This document shows, one piece after another, positions 1-8,140 of a stretch of DNA of 64,000 nucleotides. The stretch comes from UBA8199 sp964507045 (lineage in GTDB: Bacteria; Verrucomicrobiota; Verrucomicrobiia; Limisphaerales; UBA8199): positions 1 to 64,000 of the forward strand of contig CAZDOO010000023.1 in the NCBI GenBank assembly GCA_964507045.1, written 5' to 3'. A program made the position numbers and the translations under genes. Position 1 is the stretch's first letter; every line of letters begins with the position of its first letter. Under the pieces are notes generated by a model. It was not told the origin of the DNA, made no database searches, and was given only the letters and a program-made list of their open reading frames with translations.

Positions 1-96
1 AAATCAATGTGATTGTGCTGCCTCCTCCTCAAACCACGCATTTTTGAGGTTCAACGCTCGCCAGCCAAGGTGAATCGCCAAGTATTCCATCCTTAA

Positions 97-212
97 CCCA
101 TGCTATACCCATCCTAAACCCCTCGTATACCCCTCGTATACCCCTCGTATACCCCTCGTATACCCCTCGTATTTGAAATACGAGGGGCATACGATGGGTA
201 TACGAGGGGTTA
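97..212. repeat. Palindromic array of 11-bp units
   Basis: Seven head-to-tail 11-bp units run from 97 to 173. The first two are degenerate (cccatgctata, cccatcctaaa), and the rest are essentially cccctcgtata. They are followed by three units in inverted orientation (acgaggggcat, acgatgggtat, acgaggggtta) from 180 to 212. The turning point is a perfect 12-bp inverted repeat, 163-174 against 176-187. Units show no spacers, so this is not CRISPR. The region 1-321 otherwise holds no convincing gene. Similar 11-bp units recur at about 12.0, 26.25, 46.8 and 56.4 kb. Confidence 0.9.
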
Positions 213-321
213 TTGCGAGTTTACACACCGATTGGCGTTTGGCAGCACGCGTTTGACCCGGTCATCGTTTGGCTAATCTCGGGCTTGAAGCCGAGCCTGA
301 GGATTGGTATGGCGTGGGGCC

Positions 322-987
322 ATGAAGATTCGCGATATACCCCAAAGCGGGTCCCTCGGGCAAACTGTCACTTACGAGAGCCGGTATGGCCAAGTCCGGC
401 GTCAGCAGACCATCCCGCGCAATCCGCGCACCGCGGTGCAGATGGGGTGGCGGGCCGCCTTCCAGCAGGCCCGCAGTTTCTGGGGGACGTTGAGCGACGA
501 GCAGTCTTTGGCCTGGGAAGCCGTCGGCCAGGCGCGTCGCACCCAGTCGGTGCTCGGGCGTTCCGGTCCGATTCCGGGCTACCTGGTCTCGGTGTCCGTG
601 AACGCGCACCTGGCGATGATCGGCCAGCCGATGGTGACGACTCCGCCGCCGGTGCCGGTGTTCCCGATAGACCCCGTCGTCGGGCTGGTGGTCACCAACA
701 CCGCCGGCGCCGTCTCACTGAAGCTTCAGCTTTCCCGCCCGCCCGGCCAGTACGTGCTGGTCTTGGGCGCCCGCCCGCAGAACCCGGGGGTTACCTATGT
801 GGACCATTACCCGTTTCTGGGTGTGCTGCCGGCGGAAGCCGGTGAAGAGGTGGACATCACGGAGCTCTACACCGTCAAGTTTGGCGCGCCGTCCGTCGGC
901 AAACGCGTCTTTATCCAGACGATCCAGCAGATCAACGGCTGGCAGGACCGCCCGCAGACCTTCAGCGCCCGCGTCCGCCCGGCGTAG
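322..987 (+). CDS. Hypothetical protein, MKIRDIPQSG family
   Basis: This 221-residue protein has no signal peptide or membrane segment. The N-terminus (MKIRDIPQSG) is followed by a basic stretch with YGQVRRQQTIPRNPRT and then a helix-like segment with LSDEQSLAWEAVG. The C-terminal half is rich in proline, valine and glycine and looks beta-rich. From memory, proteins with this opening and an LS/TDEQ..AW motif occur as families in Verrucomicrobia genomes, without known function. I chose the ATG at 322 because the protein reads naturally from there; an in-frame TTG at 304 would add six residues. No partner gene is adjacent. Function unknown. Confidence 0.75.
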   Translation: MKIRDIPQSGSLGQTVTYESRYGQVRRQQTIPRNPRTAVQMGWRAAFQQARSFWGTLSDEQSLAWEAVGQARRTQSVLGRSGPIPGYLVSVSVNAHLAMIGQPMVTTPPPVPVFPIDPVVGLVVTNTAGAVSLKLQLSRPPGQYVLVLGARPQNPGVTYVDHYPFLGVLPAEAGEEVDITELYTVKFGAPSVGKRVFIQTIQQINGWQDRPQTFSARVRPA

Positions 988-1027
988 CCCGGGGCGCGGG
1001 TCTGGAGGGCAGGATGCCCCCCGCTAC

Positions 1028-1047
1028 GGCAGGCACGGATGCCTGCC
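1028..1047. other. Small perfect hairpin after the 322-987 gene
   Basis: A 7-bp perfect stem (ggcaggc / gcctgcc) with a 6-nt loop lies 40 bases downstream of the stop at 987. There is no T-run after it, so it is at best a transcript-end structure or a small repeat, not a canonical intrinsic terminator. Confidence 0.4.
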
Positions 1048-1208
1048 GCCACATTTTCAGATAGGCTTCTCAGGCAGGCTGCTGGGATCAGGGCTCGCGG
1101 GAACGCTTGCCGCCCTTATCTTAGGGGAGCTTATTTGACTCTTTAACAGTGCTGACTTAACTTAGAACAAAGCTGTCAGGGTGTGGTTTTGCTGGCAGCG
1201 AAGATACT

Positions 1209-2036
1209 ATGGCCAACCCGTTGCGAGTCTTGATGGTTGAGGATTCCGTGGATGACACGCTGCTGCTCGCGGCCGAGCTTGAGCGCGGGGGACTGGACCC
1301 GGTGTTCAAGCACGTTGAGACGGCGGAGGACCTGCAGGCGGCACTGGACCAGCACAACTGGGATTTGATTATCTGCGACTACTCGATGCCGCGGTTGAGC
1401 GGTCCGACCGCGCTGGCCATATACCGCCGGAAGGGTGTGGACATTCCGTTCATCAGTGTTTCTGGCACCGTTGGCGAGGAGACGGTCGCAGAAATGATGA
1501 AGGCCGGGGCGCACGACTACGTTATGAAGGGCAACCTGAGTCGGCTGGTGCCGGCGGTGAAACGCGAGTTGCGGGCGGCCCAGGAACGGCGGGACCGGCG
1601 GCACACCGAGGCCAGGGTGGCTTACTTGGCCTCCATTGTTCAGTCGTGCGACGACGCCATCATCGGCAAGACGCTCGACGGCACGGTGGTAAGCTGGAAC
1701 CGGGGCGCGGAGCGCCTGTATGGCTACGGCGCCGATGAGATGATCGGGCATTCGATTTCCATCCTTATTCCTTCGTATCGGCCGGCAGAACTGCCGGGGA
1801 TTATGGAGGCCATTAAGCGGGGGGACGGGGTGGAGGGCCTCGAAACGGTGCGGCTCCGCAAAGACGGAACCCCGGTGGAAGTTTCGCTGACCATTTCACC
1901 GATCAAGGATTCGGACGGCCGGGTCGTCGGAGCCTCGGCGGTGGCGCGTGATATTACGCATCAGAAGCAGGAGGAAGATGAACGGCTTGGGCTGATCAAG
2001 GATCTGACCGCAGCCTTGTCCCACGTGCATTCCTAA
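1209..2036 (+). CDS. Response-regulator receiver plus PAS domain protein, apparently lacking an output domain
   Basis: The 275-residue cytoplasmic signalling protein starts with a CheY-like receiver domain (about 5-125). The acidic pair is E11/D12, the phospho-acceptor is D57 in ICDYSMPRLSG, and the conserved Lys lies in YVMKGN. A PAS domain follows (about 132-250), recognisable by DDAIIGKTLDGTVVSWNRGA and the PAC-type ending GRVVGASAVARDIT. No histidine kinase, GGDEF or DNA-binding domain is present. The protein ends in LIKDLTAALSHVHS, the point where related proteins usually continue into a longer tail, so it may be truncated. No kinase gene is adjacent. It probably passes a signal by phosphorylation or ligand-driven interaction. 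Confidence 0.85.
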   Translation: MANPLRVLMVEDSVDDTLLLAAELERGGLDPVFKHVETAEDLQAALDQHNWDLIICDYSMPRLSGPTALAIYRRKGVDIPFISVSGTVGEETVAEMMKAGAHDYVMKGNLSRLVPAVKRELRAAQERRDRRHTEARVAYLASIVQSCDDAIIGKTLDGTVVSWNRGAERLYGYGADEMIGHSISILIPSYRPAELPGIMEAIKRGDGVEGLETVRLRKDGTPVEVSLTISPIKDSDGRVVGASAVARDITHQKQEEDERLGLIKDLTAALSHVHS

Positions 2037-2368
2037 CCCGCGAGAAACGCGCGGGCGTGAGCAGCGGGAGGGGTGAACTGTGCCGCGACAAGGGGGGCGA
2101 TGCGAGTGCCGTTGGTGAATCTCCCCATCGTCCAGCCGAAGCCTGGGCGCCGAAGGCGCCTGTGTTTTGAGAGAGCAGTGAATGAGCTTGCCCTTCGCGC
2201 GCATTCATGCGAATAACTTGCGCGATGGCACGTAACGAACCAAGCTCGGCACTGGCGTTTTCTGCCAGAGACATGCTGGTGCGGTCCGACTGCGTTTCCC
2301 GCAACCAGTGTCAGGTCTTCAAGCCGGGCTGGACTTTGTGCGTGTAAACCATTGAAACTGCGTTGGCC
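2037..2368. other. Intergenic region with no identifiable gene
   Basis: This stretch lies between the receiver-PAS gene and tRNA-Ser. It opens with a small inverted repeat (cccgcg at 2037-2042, cgcggg at 2050-2055) that could end the upstream transcript, although no T-run follows. I see no credible reading frame, repeat array or recognisable remnant in the rest. Confidence 0.5.
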
Positions 2369-2459
2369 GGAGAGATGGCTGAGTGGCTTAAAGCACACGC
2401 CTGGAAAGCGTGAGTGGGCTTATACCCCACCCTGGGTTCGAATCCCAGTCTCTCCGCCA
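2369..2459 (+). tRNA. tRNA-Ser (anticodon GGA)
   Basis: The acceptor arm GGAGAGA pairs with TCTCTCC, followed by discriminator G and an encoded CCA (2457-2459). The anticodon stem cacgc/gcgtg holds the loop ctggaaa, giving anticodon GGA (serine, UCC/UCU codons). A long variable arm (gtgggcttataccccac) marks it as class II, as expected for serine, and the T-loop reads GGTTCGAATCC. No integrase or direct repeat of the 3' end was seen nearby, so there is no sign that it is an occupied integration site. Confidence 0.97.
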
Positions 2460-2512
2460 GCCTATGACCGCGCGTGCCGGGCGAGGGAAACCATTTGCGC
2501 AACTGGTCCCGA

Positions 2513-2692
2513 ATGCTACTCTCCTCGCTGAACGAAATGGGCAGGCTGTCACAATTGCTCTTCCCGAATAACCCGAGGCACGTTCGCGCTCGGAAAATGC
2601 AGTCCCTGTACTTTGCTGTCTTTATCAGCGTGGTTGCCTGCATCGCCGTCGGGGTCGGGATTTTCCTGCTCAACCGGGCTCGCGGGCATTAG
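2513..2692 (+). CDS. Small single-pass membrane protein, unknown function
   Basis: This 59-residue protein has a polar basic N-terminal half (LLFPNNPRHVRARKMQ) and one strong hydrophobic helix near the C-terminus (YFAVFISVVACIAVGVGIFLL). It ends NRARGH, so the topology is one membrane anchor with a short basic tail. The start is uncertain: ATG 2513 is used, while ATG 2537 and GTG 2474 are also in frame and none has a clear ribosome-binding site. It sits 53 bases after tRNA-Ser. It is kept because the composition is a coherent membrane protein rather than a shadow frame. Confidence 0.5.
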   Translation: MLLSSLNEMGRLSQLLFPNNPRHVRARKMQSLYFAVFISVVACIAVGVGIFLLNRARGH

Positions 2693-2704
2693 CACGCAGC
2701 AAGA

Positions 2705-2736
2705 ACCCCCTCCCCACCATCGGGCGGAGAGGGGGT
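2705..2736. terminator. Hairpin between convergent genes
   Basis: An 8-bp stem (accccctc at 2705-2712, gagggggt at 2729-2736) lies in the gap between the small membrane protein (ends 2692, plus) and the isomerase (ends 2771, minus). No T-run is present on either strand. A bidirectional transcript-end role is suggested only by its position. Confidence 0.35.
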
Positions 2737-2770
2737 GAGAAGGGGCAGCTTGTCTTGCCGAACTGTTGGG

Positions 2771-3802
2771 CTACGCGCCCATGCCGTCTTCGAATGAGCC
2801 GGCGGCGAGCGGGAAGCACAGGTTGTCGCGCACGTATTGGATGCCGTTGGCGCTGGTGGCGTCCAGATCGCGGTAGGCGCTTTCCGCCTCAACAATCAGG
2901 GGCGCGGTCTTCGTGCCCATCACCTGGCAATAGCGCTGCGGATAGCCGGCATGGATCAGCAGTTCGGCGTACCGCATCATGTTCAGGTCGCCCGAAGGGA
3001 TATCCACAAACTGCATGGCGCGCTTCTGCCAGCCCGCCTCCATCATGCGCAGCGGCAGACCGGGGCGGATCACAAAGTTCTTCACGTGGCAGGCGTAAAT
3101 GCGTGGGGCCACTTTCAGGAACCGCGTTTCCCAGCTCTCACCTTCCCAGCAGTGTGAGGGGTCAGCGTTCACCGTGAGGCATTTGTCCCCGCCGCAAATC
3201 TCGACCAGCATGTTGAAATCGTCGGCGCACATCGCCGCCGTGCCGGGATGAATTTCGTGGGCCAGGAACATGCCGAGCGACTTGGCGTGCTTGCGGATCC
3301 GGGCGGTCTTCTTGACGAACCGCTCTTGCCCCTCCTTGAGGAAGTCGTAATCGCCGCCCTTCCAGAAGCCCCACGGGTAACCGGTGGCCAGCTCCCAGCC
3401 GAATGCGACGCCCCAGAACATCGGCACGATCTTGACGCCTAGCTCGGCGCACAAATCCAGCAGCCGCAGGATGTAGTCCTCCGCCCACGCCTCGATCTCC
3501 GCTGGTGATTTCTTCGCCACGTCACCGGGGATGAACGGCCGGATGGTTGGGCTGCCGGTCCACGCGGTGGTATGCACCCAGAACGGGCAGTGGGCGGAGA
3601 TGCCGTCCAGGCTGAGCTTGGCCTTGGCAAAGGCGTCCTTGATCTCTTTGGCGCTCTTGAGGCCCTTGTCGCTATTGAGCATGAAGTTGGACGGCTGTGC
3701 GCCGGCGGCGCCGGACTTCTTCGCGTAATCCAGGAACTGCGCTAGACTCTTGGCGCCATGCTGCGCGCCTTCGACGCTGGGATGAAAACAATTTTCGGCC
3801 AT
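2771..3802 (-). CDS. Sugar phosphate isomerase/epimerase-like TIM-barrel protein
   Basis: The 343-residue protein belongs to the xylose-isomerase-like / AP-endonuclease-2 TIM-barrel superfamily, which isomerises or epimerises sugars using a divalent metal. Likely metal ligands are the Glu and His of LAHEIHPG, the Asp/His of VNADPSHCWEG, the His of ACHVKNF and the late Glu of LIVEAES. No signal peptide is seen, so it is probably cytoplasmic. It is transcribed divergently from a secreted DUF1080 protein (4004). Members of this superfamily act with DUF1080 and Gfo/Idh/MocA proteins in 3-keto-glycoside breakdown, so a keto-sugar substrate is a reasonable but unproven inference. Confidence 0.85.
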   Translation of the reverse strand: MAENCFHPSVEGAQHGAKSLAQFLDYAKKSGAAGAQPSNFMLNSDKGLKSAKEIKDAFAKAKLSLDGISAHCPFWVHTTAWTGSPTIRPFIPGDVAKKSPAEIEAWAEDYILRLLDLCAELGVKIVPMFWGVAFGWELATGYPWGFWKGGDYDFLKEGQERFVKKTARIRKHAKSLGMFLAHEIHPGTAAMCADDFNMLVEICGGDKCLTVNADPSHCWEGESWETRFLKVAPRIYACHVKNFVIRPGLPLRMMEAGWQKRAMQFVDIPSGDLNMMRYAELLIHAGYPQRYCQVMGTKTAPLIVEAESAYRDLDATSANGIQYVRDNLCFPLAAGSFEDGMGA

Positions 3803-4003
3803 AGTATTTTGAGAAGTTAAACAGGTTTATTCATTCGTTTGCCAACCGGCTGGAGCATTACTGAGTCTGCTTGGCGAAGGCAATCCCATTCTTCGGGTTT
3901 GGTTTCCGCCAAGGATGGCAGGGCTTTGGCGGGCGGCGGGGTTCCTTCTCAGAGCGTCGCTTTTTGCTTGTTCCGCAGGCGGGCTGGTTTAGTGTTCGTG
4001 CTC

Positions 4004-4642
4004 ATGAAACGAACTCTTCTCTGCGTTCTTGCGTCTGTCACTCTATTCACGGTGAGCGCCCGGTTCGCCGCCGCTGAGGTTGAGGCAGGCTTTACTCCGC
4101 TCTGCGACGGCAAGACATTCAACGGCTGGCAAATGGCGGGGGAAAACGAGGAGACCTGGACCATCCAGGATGGTGCCTTTGTGGCGCACGGCAACCGGTG
4201 CCACCTGTTCTATACCGGGGACCAGAAGCCCTTCAAGAATTTCGATCTCAAGGTGGATGTGATGACTGACGAGCATTCCAACGGCGGTATCTACTTCCAC
4301 ACGCGTTATCAGCCGGAAGGCTGGCCCAAAGGCGGCTTCGAGTGCCAGGTCAATAACACCCACAGTGACTGGATTAAGACCGGCAGCCTTTACGGCCTGG
4401 TCAACATCGCCAACTCGCCGGCACAGGATGGCAAGTGGTGGACGCAGGAAATCATCGTGCAGGGCAACAGCGTCACGGTGCTGGTGGACGGCAAGAAGGT
4501 GCTGCAATACAACGAGCCGCCCGGCACGCAAGCTGCCAAGGATTTCGAGCGTAAGATCGCCGAGGGCACCTTTGCCTTGCAGGGCCACGATCCCAAAAGC
4601 ACTGTCCGCTACAAGAACATCCGCGTTAAGCGGCTCGACTGA
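4004..4642 (+). CDS. Secreted DUF1080 (3-keto-disaccharide hydrolase-like) protein
   Basis: This 212-residue protein has a Sec signal peptide (MKRTLLCVLASVTLFTVSAR, cleavage probably after RFAAA). The mature part is one DUF1080 beta-sandwich: FTPLCDGKTFNGWQ at the front, NGGIYFHTRYQP in the middle, VLVDGKKVLQYNEPP, and the typical end FALQGHDPKSTVRYKNIRVKRL. DUF1080 proteins have been linked to cleavage of 3-keto-glycosides and to glycan binding. I chose ATG 4004 over an upstream in-frame start at 3839 because the signal peptide begins there. The divergent neighbour is a sugar isomerase. Confidence 0.9.
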   Translation: MKRTLLCVLASVTLFTVSARFAAAEVEAGFTPLCDGKTFNGWQMAGENEETWTIQDGAFVAHGNRCHLFYTGDQKPFKNFDLKVDVMTDEHSNGGIYFHTRYQPEGWPKGGFECQVNNTHSDWIKTGSLYGLVNIANSPAQDGKWWTQEIIVQGNSVTVLVDGKKVLQYNEPPGTQAAKDFERKIAEGTFALQGHDPKSTVRYKNIRVKRLD

Positions 4643-4648
4643 ACCGGC

Positions 4649-5206
4649 TCACTTCACCAGCGCTTGGATTTGCTTGAACTCGGCGGTGCCCGCCTGTTCC
4701 AGCAGTTCAAAGAGCACCATCTCTGTGGATACGATTGCCGCCCCGGCGGCGCGCATGCGGTCCAGGCCAAACCGGTAGTTTGCGGGCGTGCGCGAGGACA
4801 CCGCGTCCGCTGCCACGAAGACCCGGCAGCCCCTGTCCAGCAGGTCCAGGCAAGTCTGCATAACGCACACGTGGGACTCGACGCCGCAGAGGATGAGATC
4901 GGCAGTCTTCTTAGCCTCAAGCGCGGCCAGGAGCCCGGCAGCGCCGCAGGCGCTGAAGGCGAGCTTTTCCAAAGGCGCAAAGCCTGGGATGGCTGTGGCC
5001 ACCTCCGGCACCGTCGGCCCCAGCCCTTTGCGATATTGCTCCGTCGCGAAGACCGGCACTTGGAGAACGGCAGCGCCCTTAATCAGGCGCACGGCGTTTT
5101 CCCGCACCCGCTCCTGTTCATACATGGCCGACATGAGCCGCTCCTGGAGGTCCACGACCAGCAAGCCCGCCTGCGCTCGCATCAAACGAAGTGATTTCTT
5201 TTGCAT
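4649..5206 (-). CDS. Isochorismatase-family cysteine hydrolase
   Basis: The 185-residue protein has the compact alpha/beta fold of the isochorismatase superfamily. The catalytic Asp lies in LLVVDLQERL near the N-terminus, a Lys occurs in APLEKLAFSA, and the nucleophilic Cys sits in LCGVESHVCVMQTCLDLL, the family signature. Members hydrolyse amides or vinyl ethers such as nicotinamide, ureidoacrylate or isochorismate; the substrate cannot be named from sequence. It starts at ATG 5206; an in-frame TTG three codons upstream is less likely. It lies 30 bases downstream of polX on the same strand and is probably co-transcribed. It converges with the DUF1080 gene with only a few bases between the stops. 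Confidence 0.85.
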   Translation of the reverse strand: MQKKSLRLMRAQAGLLVVDLQERLMSAMYEQERVRENAVRLIKGAAVLQVPVFATEQYRKGLGPTVPEVATAIPGFAPLEKLAFSACGAAGLLAALEAKKTADLILCGVESHVCVMQTCLDLLDRGCRVFVAADAVSSRTPANYRFGLDRMRAAGAAIVSTEMVLFELLEQAGTAEFKQIQALVK

Positions 5207-5236
5207 AGGCACCAACCGTTCATGGTCCAGCTGCTG

Positions 5237-7000
5237 TCAGCAGCCCGCATTCGCCCGTTTCCGGCCCAGCTCCTTCCGGAGCGCCTTCAGCGGCAATGTG
5301 TTCACGACGTCCTCCCGCGTTAGCCAGCCTTTGCGGGCGACGCCGGCGCCCAGGCGCAAGAACCCCGCCTGTTCCGGCCGGTGCGCGTCGCAATTGATTG
5401 CGCACTTCACCCCTTTGGACTTGGCGTAAGGCCACAGGCGCCAGTCCAGGTCGAAGCGCAGCGGGTGGGCGTTGAGTTCGATCCACGTGCCCGTCTCCGC
5501 GCAGGCGTCAATTACCGCCCGCTGGTCCACCGGGTACGGCTCGCGTTCGAGCAGCAACCGCCCGGTCAGGTGGCCGAGGATATGGACGTACGGATTCTGC
5601 GCCGCGCCGATCAAACGCCGGGTTATCTCCGCCTCGGTCTGGTTGAAGCTCGAGTGCAGGCTGGCAATCACCACGTCCAGCTCCGCCAGGAGGTCATTGG
5701 GGAAATCCAGCGAGCCGTCCTTCAGGATGTCCACCTCCGCGCCGGTGAGCAGGCGGAAGTCCGTCCCCTCGTCCGCCAGCCGGGCATTGATCGTCTCGAC
5801 CTCCTTGAGTTGCTGCCGCACGCGCTTCGCATCCAAGCCGTTGGCCTGAAAGGACGACTTCGAATGGTCCGTGATCCCCCAGTAAGCCAGCCCGAGTTCG
5901 CGCATCGCTTGGGCGATCTCCTCCGGGCGCTGGTGCCCGTCGCTCCAGGTCGAGTGATTGTGCAGCGAGCCCTTCAAGTCCGTCCACTCGATCAGGCGCG
6001 GCAGCGGGCCCTTCTCGGCTGCCGCAATCTCCCCCCTATCCTCGCGCAGTTCCGGCGGGATGTAGTGCAGGCCGAGCTTCTCGAAGAGCTCCTCCTCCGT
6101 GCGGCACTTCACGAGCAGCTTCGGGTCGCGGGTTTCCTCTGTCGAGCGGAACAATCCGTATTCGTTCAGGCGGAGCCCGCGATCAATCGCCCGCTGGCGC
6201 AGGACGATGTTGTGCTCCTTGTTGCCGGTGAAATACATCAGCGCCGAAGCATATTCCTGGTCACTTACCACCCGCAGGTCGCATTGAATGCCCCCCGCCA
6301 GCAGCACGCTCGCCTTGGTCTCGCCTTTCGCCAGCACCTTCTCAATGCCGGGCTGACGCGTGCAAAAGCCGATGACCTCGGCCGGCGCCTTTGACGACGC
6401 CAGCAGATCAATGTCCCCCACCGTCTCCCGATGCCGCCGCAGGCTGCCGGCCGCGCTGCAGCGGATCACGTCCGGGTGCGAGCGCAACGCCTCCAGCAGC
6501 GGCTCAGCCCGCAGGAGCGCCTCGCTGACCAGATGGCGTGAGGCGTAGGCGCGGCGGCGGTTGATGCCTTCCAGGATGTTCGCCTGCGTCTTGTCGCCGA
6601 AGCCCTTCAGCCCGGCGATGCGGCCCTCCTGGCACGCCCCTTCCAGTTGTTCCACTGACTCGATGCCCAGCTCGTCGTGCAGCGCCTTGACCTTTTTCGG
6701 GCCCAGCCCGGGGATATCCAGCATTGCCACCAACCCGGGCGGCGTCGCGGCCTTGAGCTCTTCGTAGTACCGCAGCTTCCCGGTGGTGACGAGTTCGGCA
6801 ATCTTCTGTTGGAGCGCCTCGCCGATGCCCTTCAGCTCGCCGAGCCGCCCCTCGGCGACCACCTTGTCCAGCGGCTCGCTCAAGGTCTCGATCGTGCGGG
6901 CGGCATTCAGATACGCGCGGGTCTTGAACGGGTTTTCACCCTTCAGCTCCAGCAACGTCGCAATGCCGACCAGCACTTGTGCTACCTGGTCCTTGCTCAT
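5237..7000 (-). CDS. polX: DNA polymerase/3'-5' exonuclease PolX
   Basis: The 587-residue protein has the full bacterial PolX layout. An N-terminal helix-hairpin-helix region (about 1-150) carries IPGLGPKKVKALHDELG and LKGFGDKTQANI. The family-X polymerase core follows, with the nucleotidyl-transfer motif GSLRRHRETVGDIDLL. A C-terminal PHP phosphoesterase domain (about 340-575) contains LHNHSTWSDG, AYWGITDHS and CDAHRPEQAGF. It fills short gaps in base-excision repair, and the PHP domain gives exonuclease or AP-site processing activity. Length matches the family. It begins at ATG 7000 and is followed closely by an isochorismatase-like gene; no functional link between them is known. Confidence 0.95.
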   Translation of the reverse strand: MSKDQVAQVLVGIATLLELKGENPFKTRAYLNAARTIETLSEPLDKVVAEGRLGELKGIGEALQQKIAELVTTGKLRYYEELKAATPPGLVAMLDIPGLGPKKVKALHDELGIESVEQLEGACQEGRIAGLKGFGDKTQANILEGINRRRAYASRHLVSEALLRAEPLLEALRSHPDVIRCSAAGSLRRHRETVGDIDLLASSKAPAEVIGFCTRQPGIEKVLAKGETKASVLLAGGIQCDLRVVSDQEYASALMYFTGNKEHNIVLRQRAIDRGLRLNEYGLFRSTEETRDPKLLVKCRTEEELFEKLGLHYIPPELREDRGEIAAAEKGPLPRLIEWTDLKGSLHNHSTWSDGHQRPEEIAQAMRELGLAYWGITDHSKSSFQANGLDAKRVRQQLKEVETINARLADEGTDFRLLTGAEVDILKDGSLDFPNDLLAELDVVIASLHSSFNQTEAEITRRLIGAAQNPYVHILGHLTGRLLLEREPYPVDQRAVIDACAETGTWIELNAHPLRFDLDWRLWPYAKSKGVKCAINCDAHRPEQAGFLRLGAGVARKGWLTREDVVNTLPLKALRKELGRKRANAGC

Positions 7001-7172
7001 GTTTGAAATATGCGGCCCAACGCCTGCCGTTCAAAGTCCAAAACACACCCTTGCGTCGTCTGCTGCTCTTAATCGGCCCGCGAGAAGTCAGAGCCCACAC
7101 GGACATTCCCCATCCACGAGCGGGCTTATGTTTCGCGTTTTACGTTTCATGTCTTCCCGTTACCCTTGTCCC

Positions 7173-7970
7173 ATGTCCAAACCAACACAACTTTCGGTGG
7201 CCCTGACCATCGCCGGCTCGGACAGCGGCGGGGGAGCGGGCATCCAGGCGGACTTGAAGACCTTCGCGGCGCTCGGCGTGCATGGCACGAGCGCGATTAC
7301 GTGCATCACGGCGCAGAACCCAAAGGGCGTGTATGGCATCCAGGCCTGCCGCGCGGAAATCGTGCGCGGGCAGATCGAAGCGGTGTTTGAGGTGCTGCGC
7401 CCGGCCGCCGTGAAAACCGGGATGCTTTATTCGGCCCCGCTCATCCGTGTCGTAGCCGGCTTCTTCCGGCACGGCCCGCGCGTGCCGCTGGTGGTGGACC
7501 CGGTGATGGTGTCCACCAGCGGTGCGGCTTTGCTCAAGCCGGCGGCGGTCAAGGCCCTCTGCACGGAACTGCTGCCCCTGGCCACGCTGGTGACGCCCAA
7601 CCTGGACGAGGCCGAAATCCTGGTCGGCAGGAAGCTGACCTCCGTGGCCGGCCTCCGCGCCGCCGCCCGGGAGCTGCATCAGCGCTTCGGCTGCGCCGCG
7701 CTCCTCAAGGGCGGGCACCTCCGCGGGCTCAAGGAGGCGGTGGATATCTTTTATGATGGGCGGCAGGAGCTGCTGCTAAGCGCGCCGTTCATCCGGGGCG
7801 TGAGCACGCATGGGACTGGATGCACTTATTCCGCCGCGATTGCCGGGCATCTGGCGCGGAGGTGTTCCCTGCCGCGCGCGGTGCAACGGGCAAAGGATTA
7901 CATCACTCAGGCCATTGCCCAGAGCCAGACCGCGGCCGGGCATGGCGTGCTCAACTGTTTCTGGCGGTAA
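7173..7970 (+). CDS. thiD: Hydroxymethylpyrimidine/phosphomethylpyrimidine kinase
   Basis: This 265-residue ribokinase-fold enzyme phosphorylates HMP and HMP-phosphate to HMP-PP, the pyrimidine half of thiamine. The signature GSDSGGGAGIQADLKTF is at the N-terminus, VVDPVMVSTSGAALL in the middle, and the anion-hole/catalytic-Cys motif STHGTGCTYSAAIAGHL near the C-terminus. The start is ATG 7173; the frame stays open far upstream, but the family begins here. No TPP riboswitch could be recognised in 7001-7172. It stands alone with polX divergent upstream and nadE convergent downstream; no other thi gene is in the window. Confidence 0.95.
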   Translation: MSKPTQLSVALTIAGSDSGGGAGIQADLKTFAALGVHGTSAITCITAQNPKGVYGIQACRAEIVRGQIEAVFEVLRPAAVKTGMLYSAPLIRVVAGFFRHGPRVPLVVDPVMVSTSGAALLKPAAVKALCTELLPLATLVTPNLDEAEILVGRKLTSVAGLRAAARELHQRFGCAALLKGGHLRGLKEAVDIFYDGRQELLLSAPFIRGVSTHGTGCTYSAAIAGHLARRCSLPRAVQRAKDYITQAIAQSQTAAGHGVLNCFWR

Positions 7971-8140
7971 GCCGGATCACGCCGGTTTCAGGGGCGGCAA
8001 AGTTACCATCGAGCGCCTTCTGGATGGCCGCCGAGACGTGCGTCGTGTGATTGAGTTTCGCCGCGAAGACCCGCCCGATAGCTCGGATTAATGCCGGCCG
8101 GGCCTGTCGGTGCCTCGCGCTTCACGTTTCACGCCGCACC

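Noticed and set aside
97..212. CRISPR array
   Set aside because: The repeats are 11 bp with no spacers between them, and no cas gene is in the window.
213..845. 210-codon plus-strand frame overlapping the 322-987 gene
   Set aside because: Arg/Pro/Gly-rich shadow frame with no coherent secondary structure; the overlapping frame is the better protein.
2369..2459. tRNA-Ser as an integration site of a mobile island
   Set aside because: No integrase gene, no repeat of the tRNA 3' end downstream and no phage-like genes are present.
7129..7150. Short tttcgcgttttacgtttcatg stretch before thiD, and a similar cttcacgtttcac near 8110
   Set aside because: Looks like a small microsatellite of about 7-8 bp, too short to call a repeat element with confidence.
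7001..7172. TPP riboswitch before thiD
   Set aside because: The conserved CTGAGA-type core and paired arms could not be found in the leader.
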